A stretch of 64,000 nt of DNA from Tenacibaculum piscium (GTDB taxonomy: Bacteria; Bacteroidota; Bacteroidia; Flavobacteriales; Flavobacteriaceae). Position numbers and translations under genes: made by a program. This document shows, piece after piece, positions 51,773 to 60,724 of this stretch. The stretch spans positions 186,306-250,305 of the forward strand of contig NZ_JAJGWT010000004.1 of NCBI RefSeq assembly GCF_021390715.1, in the 5' to 3' direction. Below the pieces are notes generated by a model that saw nothing but the letters and a program-made list of their open reading frames with translations, made no database searches and was not told where the DNA came from. How positions within the stretch are numbered: position 1 is the stretch's first letter; each line of letters begins with the position of its first letter.

Positions 51773-52891
51773 ATGAAATTTATCGTATCTAGCTCTCAAT
51801 TATTGAAGCAATTACAAGTTTTAAAAGGTGTTATTAATAACAATAATACGTTACCAATTTTAGATAATTTCTTATTGGAACTCGCAAACGATGAACTTCA
51901 AATATCATCGTCAGACCTTGAAACGACTATGACTTCGGTTGTAAATGTTGAAAGTAATGACACCGGTTCTATTGCTATAAACGCTAGTTTATTACTCGAC
52001 ACTTTAAAAACATTTCCCGACCAACCGCTTACTTTTAATGCCGAAAACGGAAGTACTATTGAAATTATTTCGGAACAAGGAAAGTATGATATGGCGTATT
52101 TTGGAGGTGATGAATTTCCAAAAGCTCCAGAATTACCTAATCCTAGTAGTACTGAAATTCCATCAAAAATTTTAGCAACAGCTATTTCAAAAACGATTTT
52201 TGCAGCAGGAAATGACGATTTAAGACCCGTAATGAGTGGTGTATTTTTTCAGTTTAACACGAAAGAATTAACTTTTGTTGCCACCGATGCTCATAAATTA
52301 GTAAAATATACTCGTACCGATGTAACAGCCGAAACTGCAGTAGAATTTATCATGCCTAAAAAACCTTTAAATTTATTAAAAGGGATTTTAAATAGTTCGG
52401 ATAGTAATGTAATGGTCGAATATAATGATACAAATGCCAAATTTACTTTTGAAAATGTAGTGTTAATTTGTCGTTTAATTGATGGAAAATATCCAAATTA
52501 TGAAGCTGTAATTCCTAAAGAAAATCCAAATAAATTAACTGTTGATAGAGCTTCTTTTTTAAACTCTGTGCGTCGTGTTTCTATTTTTTCGAGTAAAACA
52601 ACGCATCAAATTCGTTTAAAAATGGAAGGAAATTCTTTAAATATTTCTGCAGAAGATTTAGATTACGCAAACAAAGCTGATGAACGTTTACATTGTGATT
52701 ATCAAGGTGATGATTTACAAATCGGATTTAATTCTCGTTTTTTAAGTGAAATGCTTAATAATTTAGATGCTAACGATGTTTTAATAGAAATGTCGCTACC
52801 AAATAGAGCTGGAATTTTAACACCTATTGATGGAACTGCTCAAGGTGAAAGTGTTACAATGTTAGTAATGCCAGTAATGTTAAACGGATAA
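51773..52891 (+). CDS. dnaN: DNA polymerase III beta subunit (sliding clamp)
   Basis: The clamp is a ring-shaped dimer that holds polymerase on DNA. The 372-residue protein is the standard length, with three repeated clamp folds: MKFIVSSSQLLKQLQVLKGVI (1-21), TAISKTIFAAGNDDLRPVMSGVFFQ near 140-164, and RASFLNSVRRVSIFSSKTTHQIRL near 258-281. The end reads VTMLVMPVMLNG, the family form of the C-terminal VMPM(R)L motif. It is not next to dnaA or recF here; recF lies 35 kb away in the window. Terminator follows. Confidence 0.97.
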   Translation: MKFIVSSSQLLKQLQVLKGVINNNNTLPILDNFLLELANDELQISSSDLETTMTSVVNVESNDTGSIAINASLLLDTLKTFPDQPLTFNAENGSTIEIISEQGKYDMAYFGGDEFPKAPELPNPSSTEIPSKILATAISKTIFAAGNDDLRPVMSGVFFQFNTKELTFVATDAHKLVKYTRTDVTAETAVEFIMPKKPLNLLKGILNSSDSNVMVEYNDTNAKFTFENVVLICRLIDGKYPNYEAVIPKENPNKLTVDRASFLNSVRRVSIFSSKTTHQIRLKMEGNSLNISAEDLDYANKADERLHCDYQGDDLQIGFNSRFLSEMLNNLDANDVLIEMSLPNRAGILTPIDGTAQGESVTMLVMPVMLNG

Positions 52892-52908
52892 ATAATCATA
52901 ACATCTTA

Positions 52909-52936
52909 AAAAACCATCTTTAATTAGGTGGTTTTT
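52909..52936 (+). terminator. Terminator after dnaN
   Basis: AAAAACCATC (52909-52918) and GGTGGTTTTT (52927-52936), with one G-U pair, then T-rich. Confidence 0.7.
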
Positions 52937-53004
52937 GAGTTTTTTTTACATATTCATCAAAATTAAAACAAGCCGTTAATCATATTAATAACTTACCAAA
53001 ATAA

Positions 53005-53574
53005 TTGAATATTCGTACTTTCATATTCGTATTATGTACTCTTTTTTTGAGTCAACTATTATTTGCTCAAAAAGATACTACATCCATAAAAGCCCCAATA
53101 AATAGTGATAAATACAATCCGTTAGCACCTGCAAAAGCGGCATTTTATTCTGCTATTTTTCCTGGAGGAGGTCAAATTTATAACAAAAAATACTGGAAAG
53201 CGCCCATTGTTTGGGCTTCATTAGCAATTCCTACGTATTATTATATTGATAATCGAAATGAATATAACCGTTATCGAACTGCTTTTACACTTCGAAAACA
53301 AGGTATCAAAGATGAATTTATCAATAAAGATGGAAAAGAATTAATGTCGATACAAGGGCTTGAAAATGCTCAAAAAATACTTCGGAAAAATAGAGATTTA
53401 TCCTTATTAACAGGTGTTTTATTATATGTTTTACAAATCGTAGAGGCGAGTGTAAACGCACACTTATTACAATTTGATACTGATGATAGTTTATCTTTAC
53501 AACCCATGGTATATCCAGATCCTTTATTTATAGAATCGCCAAAAGTTGGTTTAACGTTAAAATACGCTTTTTAA
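53005..53574 (+). CDS. DUF5683 membrane protein
   Basis: A 189-residue protein with a TTG start (MNIRTFIFVLCTLFLSQLLFAQ); no ATG precedes it in frame. After the signal peptide the DUF5683 core reads NPLAPAKAAFYSAIFPGGGQIYNKKYWKAPIVWASLAIPTYYYIDN (about 38-83), with a glycine-rich turn and membrane helix, then a second helix (LLTGVLLYVLQIVEASVNAHL, about 134-154). Function is unknown. It begins the DUF5683-dapB-lepB-WbqC run; in many relatives parA and parB precede it, but here the neighbour is dnaN. Confidence 0.87.
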   Translation: MNIRTFIFVLCTLFLSQLLFAQKDTTSIKAPINSDKYNPLAPAKAAFYSAIFPGGGQIYNKKYWKAPIVWASLAIPTYYYIDNRNEYNRYRTAFTLRKQGIKDEFINKDGKELMSIQGLENAQKILRKNRDLSLLTGVLLYVLQIVEASVNAHLLQFDTDDSLSLQPMVYPDPLFIESPKVGLTLKYAF

Positions 53575-53586
53575 ACTTTTTAAATT

Positions 53587-54288
53587 ATGAAAATAGCACT
53601 ACTCGGTTATGGTCGAATGGGTAAAGAAATTGAAAAAGTTGCTTTACAAAGAGGTCATGAAATAATTATTAAAGATTCAGGAGCAACAACATACGACATA
53701 AAAAAAGCAGACATCGCTATTGATTTTAGCATACCAGATGCCGCTTTTAAAAATATTAGTCATTGTATTGAAAACCAAATTCCTGTAATTTCAGGAACTA
53801 CTGGCTGGTTAGAGAAATACCATGAAATTGTTGAATTATGCAATCATAAAAAAGGAGCTTTTATCTATGCTTCTAACTTTAGTGTAGGCGTAAATATCTT
53901 CTTTGAACTCAACAAACAATTGGCTAAAATGATGCAAAACTTACCGCAATATAACATTGCTATTCAAGAGATTCATCATACAAAAAAATTAGACGCACCA
54001 AGCGGAACAGCAATTACTTTAGCCGAAGGAATCATCGAAAATACCGATAAAATAGCCTGGGAATTAGATGCTAAAACATCCGAAGAAAATATTCCAATAA
54101 CCGCTATCAGAACTCCAGATGTACCAGGAACTCACACCACAACATACAGTTCTTTAGTCGATACGATTGCTATAAAACACACGGCTCATAACCGACAAGG
54201 TTTTGCGCTAGGTGCTGTTATTGCTGCCGAATGGTTAGTCAATAAAACAGGAGTTTTCTCGATGAGAGATGTGTTAAACTTAGGTTAA
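53587..54288 (+). CDS. dapB: 4-hydroxy-tetrahydrodipicolinate reductase DapB
   Basis: DapB reduces dihydrodipicolinate in the lysine and diaminopimelate pathway that also feeds peptidoglycan. The 233 residues are the short Bacteroidota form. Marks are the N-terminal nucleotide-binding MKIALLGYGRMGKEIEKVA, the SGTTGWL turn near 72-78, SNFSVGVNIFFELNKQLA near 97-114, and EIHHTKKLDAPSGTAITLAEGI near 127-148, which holds the catalytic HH and Lys. It lies 12 bases after the DUF5683 gene and 155 bases before lepB. Confidence 0.96.
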   Translation: MKIALLGYGRMGKEIEKVALQRGHEIIIKDSGATTYDIKKADIAIDFSIPDAAFKNISHCIENQIPVISGTTGWLEKYHEIVELCNHKKGAFIYASNFSVGVNIFFELNKQLAKMMQNLPQYNIAIQEIHHTKKLDAPSGTAITLAEGIIENTDKIAWELDAKTSEENIPITAIRTPDVPGTHTTTYSSLVDTIAIKHTAHNRQGFALGAVIAAEWLVNKTGVFSMRDVLNLG

Positions 54289-54443
54289 TATCATAATAAT
54301 GCATTAAAAAAATGCATCAAAAATGTAACAAATACCTGAAAAATTACACTAATTAATCATTAATAAGATAATTTTAAATATAATTATTTTAGATAATTAT
54401 TGAATATAATTCCTAAATAATAGGAGCAAAAAATAGCTAGATT

Positions 54444-56027
54444 ATGACATTTTCAGAATGGTTTTTATTCTTTTTACTACTTCAAGTAATTCACTTTTTA
54501 GGAACTTGGAAATTATATGTTAAAGCTGGAAAAAAAGCTTGGGAAGCAGCCGTGCCTGTTTATAATGCAATTGTTTTAATGCAAATAATCAACCGCCCAA
54601 AATGGTGGGTATTTTTATTATTTATTCCTATTGTAAATCTATTAATGTTTCCTATTATTTGGATTGAAACCTGTAGAAGTTTTGGTTTTAACCAACGAAA
54701 AGACACCTTTTCAGCTGTTTTTACCTTCGGATTTTACATCTATTATATCAACTATTTCACCGATACTCCTTATATTGAAAACAGAAGTTTACAACCAAGA
54801 TCTGCCTTAGGAGAATGGGTAAGTTCTATCGCTTTTGCCATTATAGCGGCAACGTTAGTGCACACCTATTTTATGCAACCTTATACGATTCCAACTTCTT
54901 CTCTAGAGAAAACATTATTAGTTGGAGATTATCTATTTGTAAGTAAATTCCACTACGGAGCGCGCATTCCTAGTACGACAATTGCTGCACCAATGGCACA
55001 CGATACACTGCCACTTTTAGGAATGAAATCTTTTATTTCTGATGATAAAAATAAAGATGGTTTTTTAAATAAAGCGTCATTACCTTATATGCGAATCCCT
55101 GGTTTTCAAAATATTAAACGCAATGATATTGTTGTTTTCAGTTGGCCTGCGGATAGTTTAAAAACCATGTGGGGTGATAAATCTGGTGAAGCAACGTACA
55201 AACCTATTGATAAAAAAACAAATTACGTAAAAAGAGCCACGGGTATTGCTGGTGATACATTAGAAGTTCGTGATGGTTATGTATTTATCAACGGAAAAAA
55301 AACTATTTTACCAGACAGAGCAAAACCACAATGGTATTTTAAAGTCGATACACAGGGTAAAAAATTAGCGATCGAAACTATCCGAGAATTTAATATAAAC
55401 GGAGAAGGGAAAATGACGAACGATGGTATTTATTTTTTTAACTTAACAGATGATGAAGCGGCTTCTTTAGCAAAAAACAACTTAGTAAAAAGTGTTACAA
55501 AACATGTAAAACCAAGTGGAACTTATGATGCAGCTGTTTTTCCACATAGCCCAAAATACGCATGGTCTTCTGACAATTTTGGACCACTTTACATTCCAAA
55601 AGCAGGAACAACAGTCGCTTTAAACGAAAATACCATTCCATTTTACGAGCAAATTATCCGAAGATATGAAAATAATAATTTAACCATTTTTGGTGATGCT
55701 ATTTATATCAACGGAAAAAAAGCAACGAGCTATACTTTTAAACAAGATTATTATTGGATGATGGGAGATAATCGTCAAAACTCATTAGATGCCAGAAATT
55801 GGGGATATGTTCCTTTCGATCATGTCGTTGGAAAACCTGTGTTAATTTGGTTAAGCTGGAATCCTAACGCACCCGATTTTATGTCAAAAATAAATTCAAT
55901 CCGTTGGGACAGAATGTTTACAACCGTTGGCGGAAGTGGAAAACCTACCTCTTATTTATGGTTGGTTATTGTACTTATCGCAGGATATATCATCTATAGT
56001 TTTAAAAAAGATAAAAAGAAATCATAA
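54444..56027 (+). CDS. lepB: Signal peptidase I, extended form
   Basis: LepB removes signal peptides at the inner membrane. At 527 residues it is much longer than the E. coli enzyme of about 320. The first 125 residues have several membrane segments (for example WFLFFLLLQVIHFLGTWKL and WWVFLLFIPIVNLLMFPIIWI), a region not typical of short LepB. The catalytic Ser is in YTIPTSSLEKTLLVGDYLFVSK near 149-170 and the Lys in YVKRATGIAGDTLEVRDG near 261-278. The FGDAIYINGKKATSYTF to MMGDNRQNSLDARNWGYVP block near 416-453 completes the active core. Its stop overlaps the WbqC start by one base. Confidence 0.95.
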   Translation: MTFSEWFLFFLLLQVIHFLGTWKLYVKAGKKAWEAAVPVYNAIVLMQIINRPKWWVFLLFIPIVNLLMFPIIWIETCRSFGFNQRKDTFSAVFTFGFYIYYINYFTDTPYIENRSLQPRSALGEWVSSIAFAIIAATLVHTYFMQPYTIPTSSLEKTLLVGDYLFVSKFHYGARIPSTTIAAPMAHDTLPLLGMKSFISDDKNKDGFLNKASLPYMRIPGFQNIKRNDIVVFSWPADSLKTMWGDKSGEATYKPIDKKTNYVKRATGIAGDTLEVRDGYVFINGKKTILPDRAKPQWYFKVDTQGKKLAIETIREFNINGEGKMTNDGIYFFNLTDDEAASLAKNNLVKSVTKHVKPSGTYDAAVFPHSPKYAWSSDNFGPLYIPKAGTTVALNENTIPFYEQIIRRYENNNLTIFGDAIYINGKKATSYTFKQDYYWMMGDNRQNSLDARNWGYVPFDHVVGKPVLIWLSWNPNAPDFMSKINSIRWDRMFTTVGGSGKPTSYLWLVIVLIAGYIIYSFKKDKKKS

Positions 56028-56647
56028 TGTCACTTTTTATCCCTACTTATTTCGCGCCTATTTCGCAATACGCAAAAATTTATACAGCCGATTCGGTAAT
56101 GTTTGAATTTGAAGATAATTATCAAAAACAAACCTACCGAAACAGATGTTATATTTATGGTGCTAACGGAAAATTATCTTTAAATATTCCTGTAAAACAT
56201 TTAAGTACAGAAAACAGAAAAAAAAGTAAAGATACTTTAGTTGATAATGATATTCAATGGCAACAACAGCATTTTAAATCCTTACAATCGGCGTATAAAT
56301 CCTCGCCATTTTTCGAGTTTTTTGAAGATGATATTGCTACAATATTTCATAAAAAATATACCTATTTACAAGATGTAAATATCGATACACATTTATTTAT
56401 TACCGATGCTTTACAAATTGAAGATACATTTTCTAAAACATCTACTTATGAAGTAACGCCCGAAATACCTGATTTCAGAAATTTAGCGATTGCTAAAAAA
56501 GGCGTTGAAATTAACATCGATACATATATTCAAATATTTGATGATAAACATGGTTTTATGCCTAACTTGTCTATCTTAGATTTACTTTTTATGGAAGGTC
56601 CAAATACTGTTAGTTTTTTAGAAAAAATAAAATTTAAACAACCCTAA
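56027..56647 (+). CDS. WbqC family protein
   Basis: A 206-residue member of the WbqC family, known from polysaccharide gene clusters but of unknown activity. The pattern is PTYFAPISQYAKIYTADSVMFEFEDNYQKQTYRNRCYIYGANG (about 5-47), LSIPVKHL-like stretch near 52, then WQQQHFKSLQSAYKSSPFFEFFEDD near 81-105. It overlaps lepB by one base (TAATG), so the two are translationally coupled. The WbqC-like protein is usually found with lepB in flavobacteria, as far as I recall, but I know no shared mechanism. Confidence 0.88.
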   Translation: MSLFIPTYFAPISQYAKIYTADSVMFEFEDNYQKQTYRNRCYIYGANGKLSLNIPVKHLSTENRKKSKDTLVDNDIQWQQQHFKSLQSAYKSSPFFEFFEDDIATIFHKKYTYLQDVNIDTHLFITDALQIEDTFSKTSTYEVTPEIPDFRNLAIAKKGVEINIDTYIQIFDDKHGFMPNLSILDLLFMEGPNTVSFLEKIKFKQP

Positions 56648-56678
56648 AAACTGTTTAAAATCTTATTATTTTAGATAA

Positions 56679-56713
56679 AAAAATCTCAGATTAATTTAAT
56701 AATCTGAGGTTTT
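56679..56713 (+). terminator. Terminator after the lepB group
   Basis: AAAAATCTCAGATTA (56679-56693) and TAATCTGAGGTTTTT (56699-56713) pair over 15 bases with one mismatch or G-U pair. Confidence 0.8.
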
Positions 56714-56732
56714 TAGTTTTATAGCATAAAAA

Positions 56733-56790
56733 CACTGTCAGTTAGAATTATTTTTTCCTTCAAAAAATGATATCGAGAAGTTTTTTAGCA
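56733..56790. repeat. Dispersed intergenic repeat, copy C
   Basis: CACTGTCAGTTAGAATTATT followed by TTTTCCTTCAAAAAATGATATCGAGAAG (split here for length) matches copy D at 58011-58065 over most of its length. It lies just after a terminator and before the Old Yellow Enzyme gene. Confidence 0.7.
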
Positions 56791-56838
56791 TCAGAAATAA
56801 AAACAACTCGAATTCACAAAACTTAAACGCACTATATT

Positions 56839-57915
56839 ATGATAACTAAAACCAATTCAACAGTAACTTTTAACTGTGGTATAACTATGAAAAATAGGTT
56901 TATGCTAGCTCCATTAACAAACCAACAAAGCCATGATAACGGACAACTTTCAGAAGACGAATTCAACTGGCTAACCATGAGAGCAAAAGGTGGTTTTGGT
57001 TTGGTGATGACCTGTGCTTCACATGTTCAAGAGATAGGAAAAGGCTTTTTTGGACAGCTTGGTATTTTTAATGATAGCTTAAATAAAGGACATATAAAAT
57101 TAGCTAAAAACATTAAAACATATGGAAGTTTAGCGGTTATTCAGTTGCATCATGCAGGAATGCGCACACCCTCTGAACTGATAAATGAACGTTCTGTTTG
57201 TCCTTCAGAAAATGAAAAAACGAATTCTAGAGCGCTTAGTTTAGAGGAAGTTTATGAATTAAGAACCTCTTTTATTACAGCGGCTGTTCGTGCTAAAAAA
57301 TGCGGATACGATGGCGTTGAAATTCATGGTGCTCATGGATATATTTTAACACAATTTTTGAGTTCTGAAATTAATAAAAGAACAGATCAATATGGAGGTT
57401 CTTTATTAAATAGAGCTCGCTTACTGTTTGAAATTGTTACAGGTATTAGAGAACAATGCGGAGCTGATTTTTTAGTTGGCGTTCGATTATCTCCAGAAAG
57501 ATTCGCTATGGATATTGACGAAATAAAGTGGGTTTCTCAACAATTAATTGATCAAGGAAATATTGATTTTTTAGATATTTCTTTGTGGGATTGTTTTAAA
57601 ATACCAAATGATGAAAAATATCAAAAAAGTACTTTATTAGAACACTTTACCAGTTTAGATTTTAAAAAGGTAAAATGGACTGTTGCTGGAAAAATCAGCA
57701 ATGCGGTGGATGTTCAAAAAATATTAGATGCTGGTGTTGATTTTGTATCAATTGGAACTTCTGGTATATTGCATCATGATTTTCCTAAATTAGTAATAGA
57801 AAACCCTACTTTTAATCCAGTTTCACTTCCTGTTTCAGCGGAATATCTTAGAAAAGAAGGCGTAAGTGATAAATTTATTGAGTATTTAAAAAAGAGAGCT
57901 GGTTTTGTTGAATAA
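56839..57915 (+). CDS. Old Yellow Enzyme family NADH:flavin oxidoreductase
   Basis: A 358-residue FMN enzyme of the OYE family, which reduces activated double bonds with NAD(P)H. MKNRFMLAPLTNQQSHDNGQLSEDEFNWL (about 17-45) is the N-terminal block with the active-site region, IQLHHAGMRT follows near 101-110, and the FMN-binding EIHGAHGYILTQFLSSEINKRTDQYGGSLLNRARL is near 162-196. VGVRLSPERF and FVSIGTSGILHHDFP lie in the C-terminal half. The natural substrate is unknown. It is a single gene flanked by repeats. Confidence 0.92.
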   Translation: MITKTNSTVTFNCGITMKNRFMLAPLTNQQSHDNGQLSEDEFNWLTMRAKGGFGLVMTCASHVQEIGKGFFGQLGIFNDSLNKGHIKLAKNIKTYGSLAVIQLHHAGMRTPSELINERSVCPSENEKTNSRALSLEEVYELRTSFITAAVRAKKCGYDGVEIHGAHGYILTQFLSSEINKRTDQYGGSLLNRARLLFEIVTGIREQCGADFLVGVRLSPERFAMDIDEIKWVSQQLIDQGNIDFLDISLWDCFKIPNDEKYQKSTLLEHFTSLDFKKVKWTVAGKISNAVDVQKILDAGVDFVSIGTSGILHHDFPKLVIENPTFNPVSLPVSAEYLRKEGVSDKFIEYLKKRAGFVE

Positions 57916-57939
57916 TACAAAATATTACTAAAATACTTA

Positions 57940-57987
57940 AAACAAAATCTCCCTTTATTTATAAAAAAATAAAGGGAGATTTTGTTT
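57940..57987. terminator. Very strong bidirectional terminator
   Basis: Perfect 21-base arms with a 6-base loop: AAACAAAATCTCCCTTTATT at 57940-57959 (plus one T) against its reverse complement at 57967-57987, between converging genes. Confidence 0.9.
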
Positions 57988-57989
57988 AA

Positions 57990-58087
57990 GCCTGTTTAAA
58001 ATTAAATAAACTGTCAGTTCGAGTGATTTTTTTCCTTCAAAAAAATTGTATCGAGAACTTTTTTAGTATAAGAGCCTGTTTAAAATT
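57990..58087. repeat. Dispersed intergenic repeat, copy D, with 14-base flanking direct repeats
   Basis: GCCTGTTTAAAATT at 57990-58003 and again at 58074-58087 bracket a 70-base core holding AAACTGTCAGTTCGAGTGAT at 58008-58027 and TATCGAGAACTTTTTTAG at 58049-58066. The core matches copies B and C. The second flank touches the rlmF stop codon. No ORF. The arrangement resembles a small mobile or recombination-derived element. Confidence 0.75.
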
Positions 58088-58968
58088 TAAAATCGCCAGC
58101 ACACAATTCGTGTTACTTTATTTCCTTGACTCATTGGAATCACTTTAAATTCTTGTACGCCTAATTTTTTAGCAGAATCTTGTAAACTTTTTACATTTTC
58201 TTTTTTTGATACCAAACTGGTAAACCAGTTACTTAGTTTTGGTTGTAAAGAACTCTCGTATAAATAGGTATGTAAAAAGGCTTTTTCTCCTCCGATATAC
58301 CATAATTCATTATGATTTCCTGCAAAATTACGCACGGTATTATTTCCTAAATTTCTTGATTTTCTTCTATTAGCTCCTCTGGCTTCTTCTGCCGATTTGT
58401 AAAATGGCGGATTACACATTGTTACAGAAAAAGCGTCATCTTCTTGAGTAATTCCTTTTAAAACATTCGATTCATTGAATTGTTGTCGCAGTGTAATTTT
58501 GGCATCTAATTGATTATCATCAATAATATCTTGTGCATAATCTAAGGAATCTAAATCAATATCAACTGCTACAAAATTCCAATTATAAGCCGATGCGCCC
58601 AATAATGGATATATACAACTAGCGCCTGTTCCGATATCTAAAACGGTTATTTCTGTTGATTCTTGTACTGATTTATCTACTGATTTATCAGCAATTAAAT
58701 CGGCTAAATGATGAATATAATCGACTCTTCCTGGAATTGGCGGACATAAATTTTCGTCAGGAAAATTCCAATCTTTAATCTGATAATGCGCCATTAATAA
58801 CGCTTTATTAAATTCTTTTACAGCAACAGGGTCTGAAAAATCAATGGTTTCTTTTTCAAATTTTTTGATAACAAACTCCGAAATTGGAGGATATTTTGCT
58901 TTTAAAAATTCAAAATCGTATCCGTTTTTATGCTTATTATTCTCGTGTAATCCTTTTTTATCTTCCAT
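58087..58968 (-). CDS. rlmF: 23S rRNA adenine-1618 N6-methyltransferase RlmF
   Basis: RlmF methylates A1618 of 23S rRNA. The 293-residue protein has the family start NGYDFEFLKAKYPPISEFV (about 15-33), then DFSDPVAVKEFNKALL, a SAM-binding VLDIGTGASCIYPLLG near 110-125, and the catalytic NPPF in MCNPPFYKSAEEARGANRRK near 185-204. It is placed directly after bshC on the same strand with no gap (58968/58969), so both are in one transcript. Confidence 0.94.
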   Translation of the reverse strand: MEDKKGLHENNKHKNGYDFEFLKAKYPPISEFVIKKFEKETIDFSDPVAVKEFNKALLMAHYQIKDWNFPDENLCPPIPGRVDYIHHLADLIADKSVDKSVQESTEITVLDIGTGASCIYPLLGASAYNWNFVAVDIDLDSLDYAQDIIDDNQLDAKITLRQQFNESNVLKGITQEDDAFSVTMCNPPFYKSAEEARGANRRKSRNLGNNTVRNFAGNHNELWYIGGEKAFLHTYLYESSLQPKLSNWFTSLVSKKENVKSLQDSAKKLGVQEFKVIPMSQGNKVTRIVCWRF

Positions 58969-60561
58969 TTAAAATATCAGTACTGTAAATTCTAATTGTA
59001 GTGGCTTTAAACCGTTTTTTAAATTTTTTATCAAGCTATTTCCGTATTCTAAATAATATTCAGAAAAATTTCGGTGTCGTTCTTCTAAGCTTCCATTTGG
59101 CAGTATTTCGTTTTGCAAAACTACGATTCTAGCAACCAAATCTTTATGATGACGTTTCTCGGCACGTAACCAGCGTTTTTCTAAATTTTCTAAGCCTTTT
59201 AATTGTTTTTTTTCTTGAGCATTTACGGCTCCTAAAAAGGAAATATCTGTTTTTTTAGCAACTTCTTTTAACTGTATAAATTGCTGTTTTAAAAACTCTT
59301 TTTGCGTTGTAAAATCTACTTTTTCTTCGGATATTTCGACGACTTTCTTTTGAAGTAACTCATCTTGTTTCAAGAGAATTTCTTCTGATGAAATAGTTAA
59401 TTTCGTTAATTTTCTTGCTTGTTTTTCTGATAGTATTTGTGCGGAATTTCGCAATAACAAAATTGGAAATGGTACTTTTACAGCTTCAAAATACTGTTTT
59501 AATTCCAGCCAATATGCTAATTCTCCACCGCCACCAACATAGCAAAGATTTGGTAAAATTACTTCTTGATATAAAGGACGCATAATTACATTGGGCGAAA
59601 ATCGCTCAGGAAATTCATGAATTTCTTTTTGTAAATCTTCAAAAGTCCAAGAAATATTGGTGTCATTTACTTTAAAGATATCATTTTCAATGATAATACG
59701 TTCGCGAATTTCCTCCGTTAAATAAAACAAATTAATTTCCCTTGGATTTACTTGAATTTTATAATTTTCACCAAATTCTTCAATCGTTTGGGTTACCTTT
59801 TTATACGATGTTTGATTTTTTAATTCATCTTCGACAAACGGAATAAATGCTTTTTTTAATGCTTTTTCATCGGCATCAATAATTACCAAACCATATTCGC
59901 CAAATAATTCATTGGCAATATAACGCGTTGCATCGGCTAAATTCAGATGTTTTACATAGGCTTTTTTGAATAATTCTTTTAAAAATACTGCATTTTTTGA
60001 AGTTCCTAAATGTTCCGAGAAAATAGCTAAAACTTCAGCCAAACCTTCCGTTGAAAAACGTCCTACTCCTCCACTTTGATTCGAATTCCATTGTACTTTT
60101 TTGCCTTTAAAATTGAAGTAATTTATTTCCTCAAAATCATGATCTTCAGTTGCCATCCAATAAATAGGTACAAAATTTTCCTGCGGATATTTTTCTGTTA
60201 ATTTTTCACATAAATTAATCGTAGAAATAATTTTATATAAAAAATATAAAGGACCTGTAAACAAATTTAATTGATGTCCTGTAGTTACTGTAAACGTATT
60301 TTCTAAGGATAAATCAGCAATATTTTGTTGCGTTTTCGGCGTTGCGGTAACCTTTCGATATTGTGTTGTTAAAACATCAACAAGTGTTTTTCTTTTATCT
60401 GTTGAAAAATGAGCTTTTTTGATTTTTAACTGATTTTCAAATCCTTCTAAAGATGGAAAATTATTATAAAAGGGTTTTATTTTTGGTGATTCTTCTAAAT
60501 AATCTAACATTGTTTTAGAGAAAAAACCCGTCTTTTTAAATGGGATATGAGTTACTTTCAT
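58969..60561 (-). CDS. bshC: Bacillithiol biosynthesis cysteine-adding enzyme BshC
   Basis: BshC catalyses the last step of bacillithiol synthesis, adding cysteine to the glucosaminyl-malate core; bacillithiol is the main low-molecular-weight thiol of Firmicutes and some Bacteroidota. The 530-residue length is normal. Family blocks include FTVTTGHQLNLFTGPLYFLYKI (about 90-111), PIYWMATEDHDFEEINYFNF near 131-150 and the PLYQEVILPNLCYVGGGGELAYWLELKQYF region near 327-356. A C-terminal coiled coil runs through about 420-500. bshA and bshB are not in this window. Confidence 0.94.
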   Translation of the reverse strand: MKVTHIPFKKTGFFSKTMLDYLEESPKIKPFYNNFPSLEGFENQLKIKKAHFSTDKRKTLVDVLTTQYRKVTATPKTQQNIADLSLENTFTVTTGHQLNLFTGPLYFLYKIISTINLCEKLTEKYPQENFVPIYWMATEDHDFEEINYFNFKGKKVQWNSNQSGGVGRFSTEGLAEVLAIFSEHLGTSKNAVFLKELFKKAYVKHLNLADATRYIANELFGEYGLVIIDADEKALKKAFIPFVEDELKNQTSYKKVTQTIEEFGENYKIQVNPREINLFYLTEEIRERIIIENDIFKVNDTNISWTFEDLQKEIHEFPERFSPNVIMRPLYQEVILPNLCYVGGGGELAYWLELKQYFEAVKVPFPILLLRNSAQILSEKQARKLTKLTISSEEILLKQDELLQKKVVEISEEKVDFTTQKEFLKQQFIQLKEVAKKTDISFLGAVNAQEKKQLKGLENLEKRWLRAEKRHHKDLVARIVVLQNEILPNGSLEERHRNFSEYYLEYGNSLIKNLKNGLKPLQLEFTVLIF

Positions 60562-60724
60562 TTAGTTTTTTAGTTTTTTTTAAAACAAGTTGCTTATGAA
60601 GCATCAAAAATACTAAAATTTGATGCCATGCTCGAAAATCAAGCATCTATTTACCTATTTTTACATTTATATTCTGAAAAATATATTTTACAAGTTTTAT
60701 TTTCAATAAAAAAGAGGCAATTCT

